Notes: a model not told the origin generated them from the letters alone. A stretch of 64,000 nucleotides of DNA from Bacillota bacterium (GCA_021768705.1 JAETUG010000010.1:1-64000), one strand, 5' to 3'; shown: positions 43,444 to 52,046, counted from the stretch's first letter. Numbers and translations: made by a program.

Positions 43444-44406
43444 ATGAAACGGTTTTTATTTTTCTTTATGAGTATGACGCTTGCAATGGGAAGTATTGCC
43501 TTTGGGGCTGAAAAGGAAACGAAGCTGGTTGTAGATGGTGCGGAATGGAATCTGAAAAATCCTTTCTGGAATCGGAATGGGAAAATGATGATCTCTGTGG
43601 AGGATTTTGCCGATATTGTGGATGGCACCTATCAGGATCTGGGTGAAAATGCCCTTTATTTGGAGGCGGGGGCGCAGGAAAGCGCTGGGAAACCTGTTTG
43701 GCTGGATGCTACTTATGATTTTTGGATTGCAAAACAGGAAAGCAATAATATATGGAATGGTCTTGTTCAGGGATATTTGGGCGAGAACGGAAAATGGTAT
43801 GTGCCTGTACGGGATGCAGCCGATGCGGTCAATCTGAAAACGGAATGGAGCAGAGGAGCGGGAGAAGCTGTGATCAATTTGGCAGGAGCGACGATGCCCC
43901 GCCTTTCTATGAATGTTACATACGATGCAGAGGCGGATACCGTAACGGTGACGCTGAGAAATGAAGAGCCTCAGGAATTTATGTTTGGAGATGATTATTT
44001 TCTGCAGAAATGGAATGGGGAAGCGTGGGAGAAGATGCCGTTAGTAGAGGATCGTTGTTATGATGATATAGGCTTTATCCTTCCGGGGTATTGGCAAAAC
44101 AACGGGATGTCGACAAAAACATTCCGTACGGGTTTTTACGGAGAGGATTTAGAAGCAGGAAGATACCGTCTCTGTGTGCCGATTTCCTATACTTCTTTGG
44201 GACGGGAGGCGATAGAGCATTATGCTATTTCCAAGCCTGTCGGCTCTGATCTGGAGACAGAAACGGATAGAAAGGTATTGGGAGCATGGGCGACCTATTT
44301 TCAAACACCCCAGAGCGAGCCTGCATTTTTTGCGAAAACAGCGTCCGCAGAGGAGTGGAGAGCTCGGACAGATTATGTGGTAAGTGGAGAATTTGAGGTA
44401 AAATAA
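43444..44406 (+). CDS. Secreted protein with copper-amine-oxidase-N-like and Ig-like domains
   Basis: This 320-residue protein has a signal peptide (cut near AFGAE, about residue 21). Residues about 25-140 resemble the amine-oxidase-N repeat (LVVDG..., GKWYVPVRDAADAV), a common surface-protein module that does not imply oxidase activity. Residues about 150-270 resemble the bacterial Ig-like Big_14 type (VTLRNEEPQEFMFGDDYFLQKW, YGEDLEAGRYRLC). It is probably an envelope or matrix protein. AAAGGAGGG precedes the start. It is monocistronic. Confidence 0.65.
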   Translation: MKRFLFFFMSMTLAMGSIAFGAEKETKLVVDGAEWNLKNPFWNRNGKMMISVEDFADIVDGTYQDLGENALYLEAGAQESAGKPVWLDATYDFWIAKQESNNIWNGLVQGYLGENGKWYVPVRDAADAVNLKTEWSRGAGEAVINLAGATMPRLSMNVTYDAEADTVTVTLRNEEPQEFMFGDDYFLQKWNGEAWEKMPLVEDRCYDDIGFILPGYWQNNGMSTKTFRTGFYGEDLEAGRYRLCVPISYTSLGREAIEHYAISKPVGSDLETETDRKVLGAWATYFQTPQSEPAFFAKTASAEEWRARTDYVVSGEFEVK

Positions 44407-44417
44407 GGGAAAAGATG

Positions 44418-44437
44418 GGGAGCGAAAGCTCCCTTTT
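44418..44437 (+). terminator. Terminator after the 43444 gene
   Basis: A 6-bp stem GGGAGC/GCTCCC with a GAAA tetraloop is followed by four T. Confidence 0.75.
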
Positions 44438-44452
44438 CCATTTCAGAAAACA

Positions 44453-44481
44453 TTGTATTTTCCCCACTTTTGCGGTATGAT
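44453..44481 (+). promoter_or_regulatory. Promoter of rnz-tsaD
   Basis: TTGTAT (44453-44458), 17 bp and TATGAT (44476-44481) lie about 60 bases before rnz. Confidence 0.65.
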
Positions 44482-44544
44482 AAAAGAGACAAATTGGGGA
44501 TATTCTATTTATGAAATAAATTTGAGATACAAAGGAGAAATTGC

Positions 44545-45462
44545 ATGTTAGATATTTGTTTACTGGGGACAGGCGGCATGATGCCCATGCCCAGCCGCTT
44601 TCTGACATCGATGCTGGCAAGGCTCAATGGCAGGCTGGCGCTGATTGACTGCGGCGAAGGTACCCAGGTCACCATGAAAATGCTGGGATGGGGCTTCAAG
44701 GCCATCGATGTGATCTGCTTCACCCATTTCCATGCGGATCATATTTCCGGTCTGCCTGGTCTGCTTTTGACCATTGGCAATGCAGGACGGACAGAACCCC
44801 TGACGCTGGTGGGTCCTGTGGGGCTGCAGCGGATCGTGGAAGGGTTGACGCTGATCGCCCCGGAACTGCCTTTCTCAATAGAATATATCGAACTGGATAA
44901 GGATGCGCCGAACCCTGTGCAGGTCGGCTTATTTGAAATCCACCACTGCCCTGCAGACCACATGGTGAAATGCTTCGCTTATCGCATTGATTTGCGCCGC
45001 AAAGGCAAATTCGATGTCAAAAAAGCGGAACAGCTGGGCCTGCCCAAACCCCTTTGGGGCAGACTGCAGAAGGAAGGCATAGTGGAGTATGAAGGCAAAA
45101 CTTACACGGCGGATATGGTGCTGGGGGAAAGCAGAAAAGGCATTTCTGTAGCTTACTGCACAGATAGCCGCCCTGTGGATAGAGTGATGAAATTTGTGGA
45201 AGGCGTACAGCTTTTTATTTGTGAGGGGATGTACGGTGAGGATGAGAAAAAACAGAAGGCGAAAGAAAATAAGCATATGCTGTTTTCTGAGGCAGCCCGA
45301 ATGGCGAAAAATGCCAAGGCGGAACGGCTGTGGCTGACCCACTTCAGTCCTTCTTTGAATGAACCTGAGGAATTTCTGCCTGTGGCACAGGCGATTTTCC
45401 CTGCGGCAGAGCTGGGAGAAGAACGCAAGTGCATCACCATTGAATTTCCCAAGGAAAACTGA
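44545..45462 (+). CDS. rnz: Ribonuclease Z (tRNA 3' processing)
   Basis: This 305-residue metallo-beta-lactamase-fold endonuclease trims tRNA 3' trailers. The metal motif THFHADH is at 60-66, a further His is in HHCPADH (about 132-138), and LTHFSP supplies the last His. It matters here because five of the six tRNA genes in the window lack an encoded CCA, and their precursors need RNase Z. AAAGGAG precedes the start. tsaD follows 13 bases later. Confidence 0.93.
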   Translation: MLDICLLGTGGMMPMPSRFLTSMLARLNGRLALIDCGEGTQVTMKMLGWGFKAIDVICFTHFHADHISGLPGLLLTIGNAGRTEPLTLVGPVGLQRIVEGLTLIAPELPFSIEYIELDKDAPNPVQVGLFEIHHCPADHMVKCFAYRIDLRRKGKFDVKKAEQLGLPKPLWGRLQKEGIVEYEGKTYTADMVLGESRKGISVAYCTDSRPVDRVMKFVEGVQLFICEGMYGEDEKKQKAKENKHMLFSEAARMAKNAKAERLWLTHFSPSLNEPEEFLPVAQAIFPAAELGEERKCITIEFPKEN

Positions 45463-45475
45463 ACGGAGGTAAGCT

Positions 45476-46504
45476 ATGGAGGAAAAGAAAGATATTTATA
45501 TATTGGCCATCGAAAGCTCCTGTGATGAAACAGCGGCGGCGGTGGTGAAAAACGGCAGAGAAGTTCTCTCCAATGTGATTTCTTCCCAGATTGCGCTGCA
45601 TACCCTGTATGGCGGGGTTGTGCCGGAGATCGCATCCAGAAAGCATGTGGAAAACATCGACGGGGTCATCAAAACAGCTCTGGCAGAAGCAGGCATGACT
45701 TTGGAAGAAATGGATGCCATTGGTGTGACCTATGGCCCCGGCCTGGTGGGGGCGCTGTTGGTGGGCCTGGCAGAGGCAAAGGCATTGGCTTATGCGGCGG
45801 GGAAACCCCTGATCGGCGTGCATCACATCGAAGGACATATCTGTGCCAACTATATCGAGAATCAGGATTTTGCACCCCCTTATATGGCGTTGGTGGTTTC
45901 CGGCGGACATTCCCATCTGGTCTATATTTCCGATTATGGCAAATATGAGATTATGGGGCATACCAGAGACGATGCTGCCGGCGAAGCCTATGACAAGGTT
46001 GCCCGTGCCATCGGGATGGGCTATCCCGGCGGCCCGAAGATCGACGCAGCGGCGAAGCTGGGCAATCCCGATGCTGTCAAATTCCCCAGAGTTTTTCTGG
46101 AGGAGGACAGCTATGATTTCAGTTTTAGCGGTCTGAAATCTGCGGTGCTGAACTATGTAAATAAACAGAAAATGATGGGCGAGAAAATCGTCCCTGAAGA
46201 TATCGCTGCCAGCTTCCAGCAGTCTGTGGTGGAGGTTTTGGTGGGCAAGACCATCAAGGCGGCAAAAGCCCATGGCGTGAAAAAGATTGCATTGGCAGGG
46301 GGGGTTGCTTCCAACAGCGCCCTTCGCAGTAAGATGCAGGAGGCATGCGAGAAAGAAGGTTTCTATCTGAGCGTACCTTCTCCCATTTTGTGTACGGATA
46401 ATGCGGCAATGATCGGCTGTGCGGCGTATTATGAATATATCGCAGGGGTGAGAGATGGTTTGGATCTGAATGCCAACCCCAGCCTGAGACTTGGACAGAG
46501 ATAA
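45476..46504 (+). CDS. tsaD: tRNA threonylcarbamoyladenosine synthase subunit TsaD
   Basis: This 342-residue protein transfers the threonylcarbamoyl group to A37 of ANN-decoding tRNAs. The N-terminal [10 protein letters not shown], the metal-site HHIEGH (about 115-120) and [10 protein letters not shown] near the end are intact. ACGGAGGTAAG precedes the start. It is paired with rnz, so two tRNA-maturation genes form one unit. Confidence 0.97.
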   Translation: MEEKKDIYILAIESSCDETAAAVVKNGREVLSNVISSQIALHTLYGGVVPEIASRKHVENIDGVIKTALAEAGMTLEEMDAIGVTYGPGLVGALLVGLAEAKALAYAAGKPLIGVHHIEGHICANYIENQDFAPPYMALVVSGGHSHLVYISDYGKYEIMGHTRDDAAGEAYDKVARAIGMGYPGGPKIDAAAKLGNPDAVKFPRVFLEEDSYDFSFSGLKSAVLNYVNKQKMMGEKIVPEDIAASFQQSVVEVLVGKTIKAAKAHGVKKIALAGGVASNSALRSKMQEACEKEGFYLSVPSPILCTDNAAMIGCAAYYEYIAGVRDGLDLNANPSLRLGQR

Positions 46505-46533
46505 AAAATGCAGACGCAAAGGAGGAACGGCTT

Positions 46534-46866
46534 ATGGCAAGTATTTTGAGCAGATATGAGAGCATTATGTCTATGAATGTTTGTGGCATGATCGAATTTG
46601 CAGAGGATCCAATGAAAATGGCACGGCATTTGGCTCACCATTTGGAGGATGATCTGTCAAAGACAAGACGTGAGGGTGTTGCACTGATCGCAGAAATCGA
46701 AAAACTGGAAGAGGATATGTCCGTTCCCAATGCGAAGGCCCTTTTGGTAGCCCAAAAGGCAGATTTGATGAAACTCCATGAGCTTCATGAAAAACTCAAC
46801 GAACAGGTGCGTCAGATCACTGCCATGCGAGCGGCGATCTATACTGCTCAGCATAAGAAAAAATAA
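46534..46866 (+). CDS. Short PspA/IM30-like coiled-coil protein
   Basis: This 110-residue protein resembles only the N-terminal part of PspA/Vipp1. The start MASILSRYESIMSMNV and AEDPMKMARHLAHHLEDDL parallel the amphipathic helix and helix 1 of that family, and the rest is coiled coil (AEIEKLEEDM, KLHELHEKLNEQVRQI). Full PspA is about 220 residues, so this is about half size. AAAGGAGG precedes the start. It ends 12 bases before the GNAT gene. A membrane-associated role is only inferred. Confidence 0.55.
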   Translation: MASILSRYESIMSMNVCGMIEFAEDPMKMARHLAHHLEDDLSKTRREGVALIAEIEKLEEDMSVPNAKALLVAQKADLMKLHELHEKLNEQVRQITAMRAAIYTAQHKKK

Positions 46867-46878
46867 GGAGGGTTTCTC

Positions 46879-47400
46879 TTGATTCGTCTGGCAACAAAAC
46901 AGGATTTGAATGAAGTAGAATGTATTTTCCACGAAATTTTGGATAAAGAAGCAGCAACGGTCAGCTACAGCAACTGGATAAAGGGAAAATATCCCACAAA
47001 AGCTCATGCAGAGCTGGCATTAGAACAAGGTACCCTGTATGTGGGTGAGGATGAGAATGGCAGATTATTTGGCTGTGCGAATTTGAATCATCTTCAATTG
47101 GAGGAATATGCGAAGATCCCTTGGCTTTATGAAGCAGAAGGGGATGAGGTATTCGTGATCCACATGCTGTGTATCCGTCCCGATTGTGCAGGACAGGGAC
47201 GTGGCAGGGAATTTGTGGCCTTCTCAGAGGAGCTTGCCAGAGGGAAAGGCTGTAAGGCTGTCCGTATCGATACATACGAAGGCAATACCCCTGCGGCTAC
47301 TTTATATCAGTCCTTGGGGTATCGGCTGGCAGGGAAAACCCTGTTTCATTTCCAGAATGTGATCTGGGAAAATCTGATCTGTTTGGAAAAGAAGCTATAA
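46879..47400 (+). CDS. GNAT-family N-acetyltransferase
   Basis: This 173-residue protein has the GNAT fold. Motif A with the acetyl-CoA loop is seen as MLCIRPDCAGQGRGREFV (about 99-116), and motif B as NTPAATLYQSLGY (about 138-150). It starts with TTG 46879 behind AAGGAGGG. The target could be an amine, antibiotic or protein N-terminus. It lies 12 bases after the PspA-like gene, so the two are likely co-transcribed. Confidence 0.85.
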   Translation: MIRLATKQDLNEVECIFHEILDKEAATVSYSNWIKGKYPTKAHAELALEQGTLYVGEDENGRLFGCANLNHLQLEEYAKIPWLYEAEGDEVFVIHMLCIRPDCAGQGRGREFVAFSEELARGKGCKAVRIDTYEGNTPAATLYQSLGYRLAGKTLFHFQNVIWENLICLEKKL

Positions 47401-47432
47401 GCGGAAATGAGGCATAGACAGGGGGGATATCT

Positions 47433-47876
47433 ATGACAAGAGGAAGAGATATTTTTTGGAGCCTTTATGCGGCGGTTATCCCTTGGTTCAGTGTGTTAGT
47501 GTTGGGGCGTATGGAAAGATATTTGGAGAAGCTGTACTATAGAAGTTTTTCCTTTTTCGTTTTGTATCTGCTCTTTGCGCTGCTGTTTATCCTATTGGGG
47601 GCGGTTTTGGCAGTGCTGGCGGCGCGCTTTTGCAGCAGGCCAGCAGAAACCAGTAGAGTGCCGATGATTGGCCTCGTGATTGGCTGGGTGTCCTCCATTC
47701 TGATTATCGTAGTATTTCTTGGTTTTCTCCACAGCTATTTGGGTGGTTTGCTTATGCGGTATGGCAGCAGAAGGGATTTCCTTTTCGCAGGCTTCTATAC
47801 AGTGGTTTTGCTGTGGTATTGGAAAACCCATACCTTCCTTTCAAAAGAGGAATTGCAAAAAGAAATCGAAACATAA
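47433..47876 (+). CDS. Four-helix membrane protein, unknown function
   Basis: This 147-residue protein has four hydrophobic helices (about 10-27, 38-65, 77-100, 112-130) and a charged C-terminus (LSKEELQKEIET). I recognise no family. GGGGGGATATCT precedes the start. It is the last gene of the rightward run, ending in a terminator shared with the leftward DUF2798 gene. Confidence 0.6.
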   Translation: MTRGRDIFWSLYAAVIPWFSVLVLGRMERYLEKLYYRSFSFFVLYLLFALLFILLGAVLAVLAARFCSRPAETSRVPMIGLVIGWVSSILIIVVFLGFLHSYLGGLLMRYGSRRDFLFAGFYTVVLLWYWKTHTFLSKEELQKEIET

Positions 47877-47877
47877 G

Positions 47878-47904
47878 AAAGAGAGGCGATTGCCTCTCTT
47901 TTTT
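47878..47904. terminator. Convergent terminator (47433 gene and DUF2798 gene)
   Basis: A perfect 10-bp stem (AAAGAGAGGC/GCCTCTCTTT) with a GATT loop is followed by T on the plus strand. Confidence 0.85.
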
Positions 47905-48433
47905 ATGCCGTTTCGCCCATAGCAGCGGATTTTCTTTCTGCAAAGAGTTTTCTGAAGGTAAAGCGTGTGATGGGACCTGCGGCGAATAGGTTCCACAGCA
48001 GTGCCATGGGAAAGTTTTTCAGCACAGTGCCCACCCAGATCGCAGGGAACTGCACAGCAGGGGTGCCGCCCATGATGATGTTGAACAGGATAGCGGCAAC
48101 GGCGCTCATGGTAGGGCACATGATAAGGACAGTACAGCCGGAGATGACCAAGGTACAGAAGAAGGGGTTATCCTTCTTGGGGTCGATGAGCTTCGCCGCC
48201 AAGCCGTAGCCGATGCGGTTGCCCCAGAGATTGGAGAAAATGAAAACGAAGATCCACATGAAAGAAGCTTCTATGAGGGCTTCGTAAAAGACGTGGTTCG
48301 TCATGTTGCTGAAACCGCCGGGCATAGTGCTGTAGCCAAGCTTATGGGCTACATTGAACACCTCCATGCCATAGGCCATGGTGATGGACATGAGGATACC
48401 GAAAATAACTCCTTGAAATTTTGTTTTGGGCAT
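47903..48433 (-). CDS. DUF2798 membrane protein
   Basis: This 176-residue protein has four membrane helices in two DUF2798-like repeats (KFQGVIFGILMSITMAYGMEV; SGCTVLIMCPTMSAVAAIL). The family has no assigned reaction; its layout suggests a small channel or transporter. AAAAGGAGTG precedes the start. Its only clear promoter lies about 180 bases upstream, before a hairpin and a terminator, so expression is probably set by premature termination. Confidence 0.8.
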   Translation of the reverse strand: MPKTKFQGVIFGILMSITMAYGMEVFNVAHKLGYSTMPGGFSNMTNHVFYEALIEASFMWIFVFIFSNLWGNRIGYGLAAKLIDPKKDNPFFCTLVISGCTVLIMCPTMSAVAAILFNIIMGGTPAVQFPAIWVGTVLKNFPMALLWNLFAAGPITRFTFRKLFAERKSAAMGETA

Positions 48434-48493
48434 ACATAAAACACTCCTTTTCTGTTTTTAAAAATGCGGTTGGTTTTAGACTGCAAAAAAATA

Positions 48494-48610
48494 AGGGAGA
48501 CCACAAGGGTCTCCCTATCTTTCTTTTTTTGGTGCAGCCCTTGAAAACAACTGGACTTATGCTTTCTGCTGCACGTTGTAAATGATATTTTGTTTCGCTT
48601 TTTCAGCCAA
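48494..48610 (-). promoter_or_regulatory. Riboswitch-like leader of the DUF2798 gene
   Basis: Read on the minus strand, transcription should begin near 48609. A hairpin region closed by GTGCAGC (48574-48568) and GCTGCAC (48538-48532) comes first. A 9-bp terminator stem AGGGAGACC/GGTCTCCCT (48516-48508, 48502-48494) with a T-run follows. CAAGGG in the 3' flank of the first hairpin (48543-48538) is complementary to CCCTTG in the terminator loop (48509-48504), giving a possible antiterminator. I recognise no known class. Confidence 0.55.
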
Positions 48611-48615
48611 AAAAT

Positions 48616-48644
48616 ATTTTATCAGAAAAGAAAAATTTATGTAA
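48616..48644 (-). promoter_or_regulatory. Promoter of the DUF2798 leader
   Basis: On the minus strand TTACAT (48644-48639), 17 bp and TAAAAT (48621-48616) lie just after the nitrilase pseudogene start of this gap. Confidence 0.6.
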
Positions 48645-48655
48645 GTAAAATTTTT

Positions 48656-49396
48656 TTATTTTTCGTGAACGATCAATTCCAGAACATCAGGTCTTGCATA
48701 ATGACCGCTGCCGTCAAATTCCATGCGGCTGGCAGGCACCTTCTGCATATCCAGATCAGCATAGATGATGGCTTCCTTGTCCCAGACGGGTTCTGTCTCA
48801 TAATGCCCATAGGGGTCGATGATACAGCTGCCGCCACGGCAAACAATATCATTCAGCTTGGCGATCTCATCGGGACAATGGAGGTCATCAGGATACATAT
48901 CCTTGGTGAAATACATATCGCAGTTGATGAAATAGCAATGCCCTTCGATGGCGATATGCTAGATGGTTGCCTGCCATTCGGGATTATCATTGGTATTGGG
49001 GGAAATATACAGGGTCAGTCCTTTATTATAGAGAGCGACACGAGCCAAAGGCATATAGCTTTCCCAGCAGATCATGCTGCCCATGACACCCCAAGGGGTT
49101 TCTGCCACGGGGAAATAATCCTTTTGAGCGTCACCCCAAACCACTCGTTCCGAGCCGGTAGGCTTCAGTTTTTTATGTACGATGATCTCGCCCTCCGGAG
49201 AGAAGAACAGATTGGTGTTATACAAAGTGGCGGTTTCTTCCACTCGCTCCGAAACGCCGATGCTGACCCACGCATGGGCTTCTTTTGCGGCTTCTTGAAT
49301 TAGGTTGATGGCTTTCTCTGTGCTGGCGGCTTTATCAAACAGAACGGGAGCAGCCTGTATCACAGCAATACGGCAGGTGTCTTTTAAGTCTTTCAT
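48656..49396 (-). pseudogene. Nitrilase-family pseudogene (internal deletion and nonsense codon)
   Basis: Both parts read in one frame. The N-terminal part (49396-48959) matches nitrilases: IAVIQAAPVLFD, KLKPTGSERVVWG (catalytic Lys) and ICWESYMPLAR (catalytic Cys). After EWQATI an in-frame TAG (48961-48959) replaces the usual Arg, then HIAIEGHCYF continues to the normal end GHYARPDVL. About 60-70 residues are missing near residue 38, where the family has the catalytic Glu segment: EAAKE runs straight into the segment before SIGVSER. So the gene has lost its active site and has a stop; both point to decay. Confidence 0.85.
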
Positions 49397-49479
49397 AAGA
49401 ATAACCTCCTTCCTTTGTTTTATATTTTTTACATACGTTCAGTATAACATTCTTTCTATATGTATGCAATGGGAAAACA

Positions 49480-50166
49480 TTAGTCCGCAAGGAGGGTATA
49501 TAATTCTTTCAAAGAATGGATCTCATAGTCTACTTTGGCATCGGTGTGGTTTTCTTCACCGTCGGGATTGAACCAACAGGTCTCAATACCGGCATTGTTG
49601 CCGCCTTTGATATCAGAGGTCAGGGAATCCCCAATGATGAGAGCAAGAGTTGGGTCAAAATCCGGGATGCGGGCGAAGCACTGATCGAAAAATGCTTTCT
49701 GGGGTTTTTGGGAACCAAGATATTCGGAAATAAAGACATCTTTCAAATAGGGCTTCAGACCGGAATCCCCAATACGTGTCTCCTGGGTGCTGGCAACGCC
49801 ATTGGTAACGATATAGAGATCATGAGTCTTGCTGAGGGTCTGTATGACTTCAGGAGCTTCTTCGAACACCTCACAGGCATGATCCAGATTGTGGCGATAG
49901 CTGTCCTCAAAGGCAGCACCGTCCCCTGCGTAGCCGAAATGTGCAAAGAGGCGAACGAAACGGGTATAAAGGACGGTTTTTCTGTCGATGATGCCATTCT
50001 CATAATCCTGCCATAGTTTTGCGTTGTTTACCAGATGAAATTGATAAACGGCATCGGTAAAGGGCAGATCATATTCGGCAAAGGTCTTTGCCAATGCCTT
50101 TTTTTCGGATGCGGCAAAATCAAGCAGAGTGCGATCAGCATCAAATAATAAAAATTTCTTTTTCAT
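49480..50166 (-). CDS. HAD-family pyrimidine nucleotidase (YjjG/YfnB type)
   Basis: This 228-residue haloacid-dehalogenase-fold hydrolase has motif I FDADRTLLDF (Asp nucleophile at the N-terminus), motif II IVTNGVAST, and motif III/IV GSQKPQKAFF and IIGDSLTSDI. The YjjG/YfnB subgroup removes phosphate from non-canonical pyrimidine nucleotides; DADRTL instead of DxDGT is tolerated in it. It starts one base after the SDR gene ends, so they are co-transcribed. Confidence 0.85.
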   Translation of the reverse strand: MKKKFLLFDADRTLLDFAASEKKALAKTFAEYDLPFTDAVYQFHLVNNAKLWQDYENGIIDRKTVLYTRFVRLFAHFGYAGDGAAFEDSYRHNLDHACEVFEEAPEVIQTLSKTHDLYIVTNGVASTQETRIGDSGLKPYLKDVFISEYLGSQKPQKAFFDQCFARIPDFDPTLALIIGDSLTSDIKGGNNAGIETCWFNPDGEENHTDAKVDYEIHSLKELYTLLAD

Positions 50167-50907
50167 TTAAATCATACCTCCATCCAGTGTGATGATTTTG
50201 CCTGTTAGGAAATTTGCCCTTTGGCTGGCAAGAAAAACAGCCAGATCGCCCACCTCTTCGGGTTTGCCGAAACGCATGAGAGGAATTTCTTCTGCCAGTG
50301 CCTGCCGTTCTTCTTCAGAGAAGCAAGCGTTCATTTCCGTATCGATGACACCGCAGGAAATGGCATTGACCCGAATGTTGGAGGGCCCCAGTTCCTTTGC
50401 CATGGCTTTGGTAAAGGCATTGATAGCACCCTTTGAGGCGGAATAGACCGCTTCACAGGAAGCACCTACTTCTCCCCACATGGAGGAGATATTGAGGATG
50501 ATTCCATCTTTTTTATGCACCATAGCAGGCACGGCAAGATGGGTGCAGTTGAGGGCAGATTCCAGATTGACAGAAAGGATGCGCTGCCATTGGGCCGGAG
50601 TCATATCGGTGAAAAGACCGATATGGGAAATGCCTGCGTTATTGACTAAAATATCTACAGAGCCAAATTCTTTTTCGATCTCCGCGAAAAGCTCTCTGCA
50701 TGTTTCGTAGTCGGAAACGTCTGCCAAAAGGGCAAGGACGGGGATATGTTCCTTTTCTAATATGGCCTTGGTCTCTTCCAGCTGGGCGATGCTTTTGGAT
50801 GCATTCAGCACCACATTGCACCCGGCATGGCCAAAGGCCAAAGCAATGGCTTTGCCGATGCCCCTGGAAGAGCCGGTGACCAGTACCGTTTTATTTTTTA
50901 AATTCAT
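50167..50907 (-). CDS. SDR-family oxidoreductase (FabG-like)
   Basis: This 246-residue short-chain dehydrogenase has TGSSRGIG for NAD(P) binding (about 11-18), NNAGIS, the catalytic Ser in ISSMWGE and YSASK (about 154-158), and the PEEVGDLAVFLAS ending. It resembles 3-oxoacyl-ACP reductases. The YmfI type that reduces the 5-aminopentanone group on elongation factor P is a close alternative. No fatty-acid genes are near, so a FabG role is not supported by context. Confidence 0.82.
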   Translation of the reverse strand: MNLKNKTVLVTGSSRGIGKAIALAFGHAGCNVVLNASKSIAQLEETKAILEKEHIPVLALLADVSDYETCRELFAEIEKEFGSVDILVNNAGISHIGLFTDMTPAQWQRILSVNLESALNCTHLAVPAMVHKKDGIILNISSMWGEVGASCEAVYSASKGAINAFTKAMAKELGPSNIRVNAISCGVIDTEMNACFSEEERQALAEEIPLMRFGKPEEVGDLAVFLASQRANFLTGKIITLDGGMI

Positions 50908-50934
50908 AGTTTCACAGCCTTTCTAAAAGCGGAG

Positions 50935-51018
50935 AAAAGCATTTCAGTTCCTGCACTGATTGTTTTGCTTGCAAGGAGCGCTCAATGAGTAAGGCAAAGC
51001 CTTACGAATGCTTTTTTT
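50935..51018. terminator. Long composite hairpin before the 51139 gene, with repeat copy 2
   Basis: A 9-bp outer stem AAAAGCATT (50935-50943) pairs with AATGCTTTT (51007-51015), with T-run to 51018. Inside lie GTAAGGC-AAA-GCCTTAC (50989-51005) and palindromes CTTGCAAG and GAGCGCTC. It resembles a terminator, but no gene runs into it from the left on the plus strand. Confidence 0.5.
50985..51011. repeat. Hairpin-forming dispersed repeat, copy 2
   Basis: This 27-base core (ATGAGTA...TACGAATGC) matches 4944-4970 at 21 of 27 positions. Several differences in the stem are compensatory, keeping the hairpin. Confidence 0.5.
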
Positions 51019-51068
51019 TGTATATTATTCTAAAGGAATTTTTAAGAATTTACAAGGTGGGATTTCCG

Positions 51069-51097
51069 TTGGCTTTTGGGGAATGTTGTGATATAAT
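51069..51097 (+). promoter_or_regulatory. Promoter of the 51139 gene
   Basis: TTGGCT (51069-51074), 17 bp and TATAAT (51092-51097) also include an extended -10 TG. Confidence 0.75.
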
Positions 51098-51138
51098 GGC
51101 TCATTACAAAGGGTATGTATTTGGAAAGGATGAATCAG

Positions 51139-52035
51139 ATGAGAAACGAAATATACAATAGGGAGTGGAGATGGATCGAGCAGCTTTCTGCGGCATTCCA
51201 TGTGTTTTCTGCAAATATCAGCTCTGTGATCAAAGTGATGGCGATCATTTTTTTGCCGATCAGCCTGCTGCAGGTCATTATTGGTGATCGTATGATGTCT
51301 GCCTACACGGTGTTTCAGCAAATCATTCCTGTAGGAAATACGACGGCGCATGTGGATGCGTCTCTTTTGATGGATACCACTTATCAGATATTGATCAATT
51401 ATGGGCTGCTGTATATGGTATCTTTATTTTTGGAGCCTGTAGGCGTGATCGCCATTGCAAAGGTTGTAAAGCAATATATCGATGGGAAAGAGGTTTCCAT
51501 GGGGCAGGCTTTGTCGGAAGCTTTTTCCCTGATGCCTACCATCATTGTAACTGGTATCATTTATGGCGTACTGGTATTTTTGGGCAGTATTGTGATCGTT
51601 CCAGGCGTTTATTTCAGCATTGCATGGGGATTTTATCTCTTCTGTATTGGTTTGAGCGGGAAAAAAGGCTGGGCTGCTCTGAAATATAGTAAAGAGCTTG
51701 TAAAAGGGAAATGGTGGAGAACCTTCGCTTACCTGTGGCTTTTGAGCATCGTTGCAATGCTGTGGAATTCTGTATTCCAACTGATTTATGTCTTTGTACC
51801 AGCAGGCACTGCCAGTGACATCCTGTATCAGTTCCTATGTTATTTCTCCCTGGCTTTTGTTGCTACAGGGGAAACGCTGCTGTTTATCAACCGAGAAGCC
51901 ATTACCTTTGGGGTGCACCCTGCGGTGGATGCCCCTGTGGCAGAAATGCCCGAAGAAAATAGACCTGTGGAATCGGTGGAAGGCACTGTAGAAGGGGAAC
52001 CTGTGGAACAAAATGAAGAAAAGAAAGACGAATGA
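51139..52035 (+). CDS. Multi-pass membrane protein, unknown function
   Basis: This 298-residue protein has about six hydrophobic helices spread over residues 30-250 and a Glu-rich cytoplasmic-type tail (EGEPVEQNEEKKDE). It resembles the loosely defined bacterial membrane proteins of the YciC/DUF975 type, but I cannot assign it. I start at 51139 (MRNEIYNREW), behind GGAAAGGATGA; the upstream ATG at 51130 lies within that site. It is monocistronic. Confidence 0.65.
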   Translation: MRNEIYNREWRWIEQLSAAFHVFSANISSVIKVMAIIFLPISLLQVIIGDRMMSAYTVFQQIIPVGNTTAHVDASLLMDTTYQILINYGLLYMVSLFLEPVGVIAIAKVVKQYIDGKEVSMGQALSEAFSLMPTIIVTGIIYGVLVFLGSIVIVPGVYFSIAWGFYLFCIGLSGKKGWAALKYSKELVKGKWWRTFAYLWLLSIVAMLWNSVFQLIYVFVPAGTASDILYQFLCYFSLAFVATGETLLFINREAITFGVHPAVDAPVAEMPEENRPVESVEGTVEGEPVEQNEEKKDE

Positions 52036-52046
52036 TGAATAACGGA

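Noticed and set aside
43444-44406. Copper amine oxidase
   Set aside because: Only the N-terminal repeat type is present. The catalytic domain with the topaquinone Tyr is absent.
48656-49396. Two separate small nitrilase-like genes, or a pyrrolysine-containing nitrilase
   Set aside because: Both halves share one frame and join at a conserved position, so it is one gene. The loss of the catalytic Glu segment makes a functional amber read-through product unlikely.
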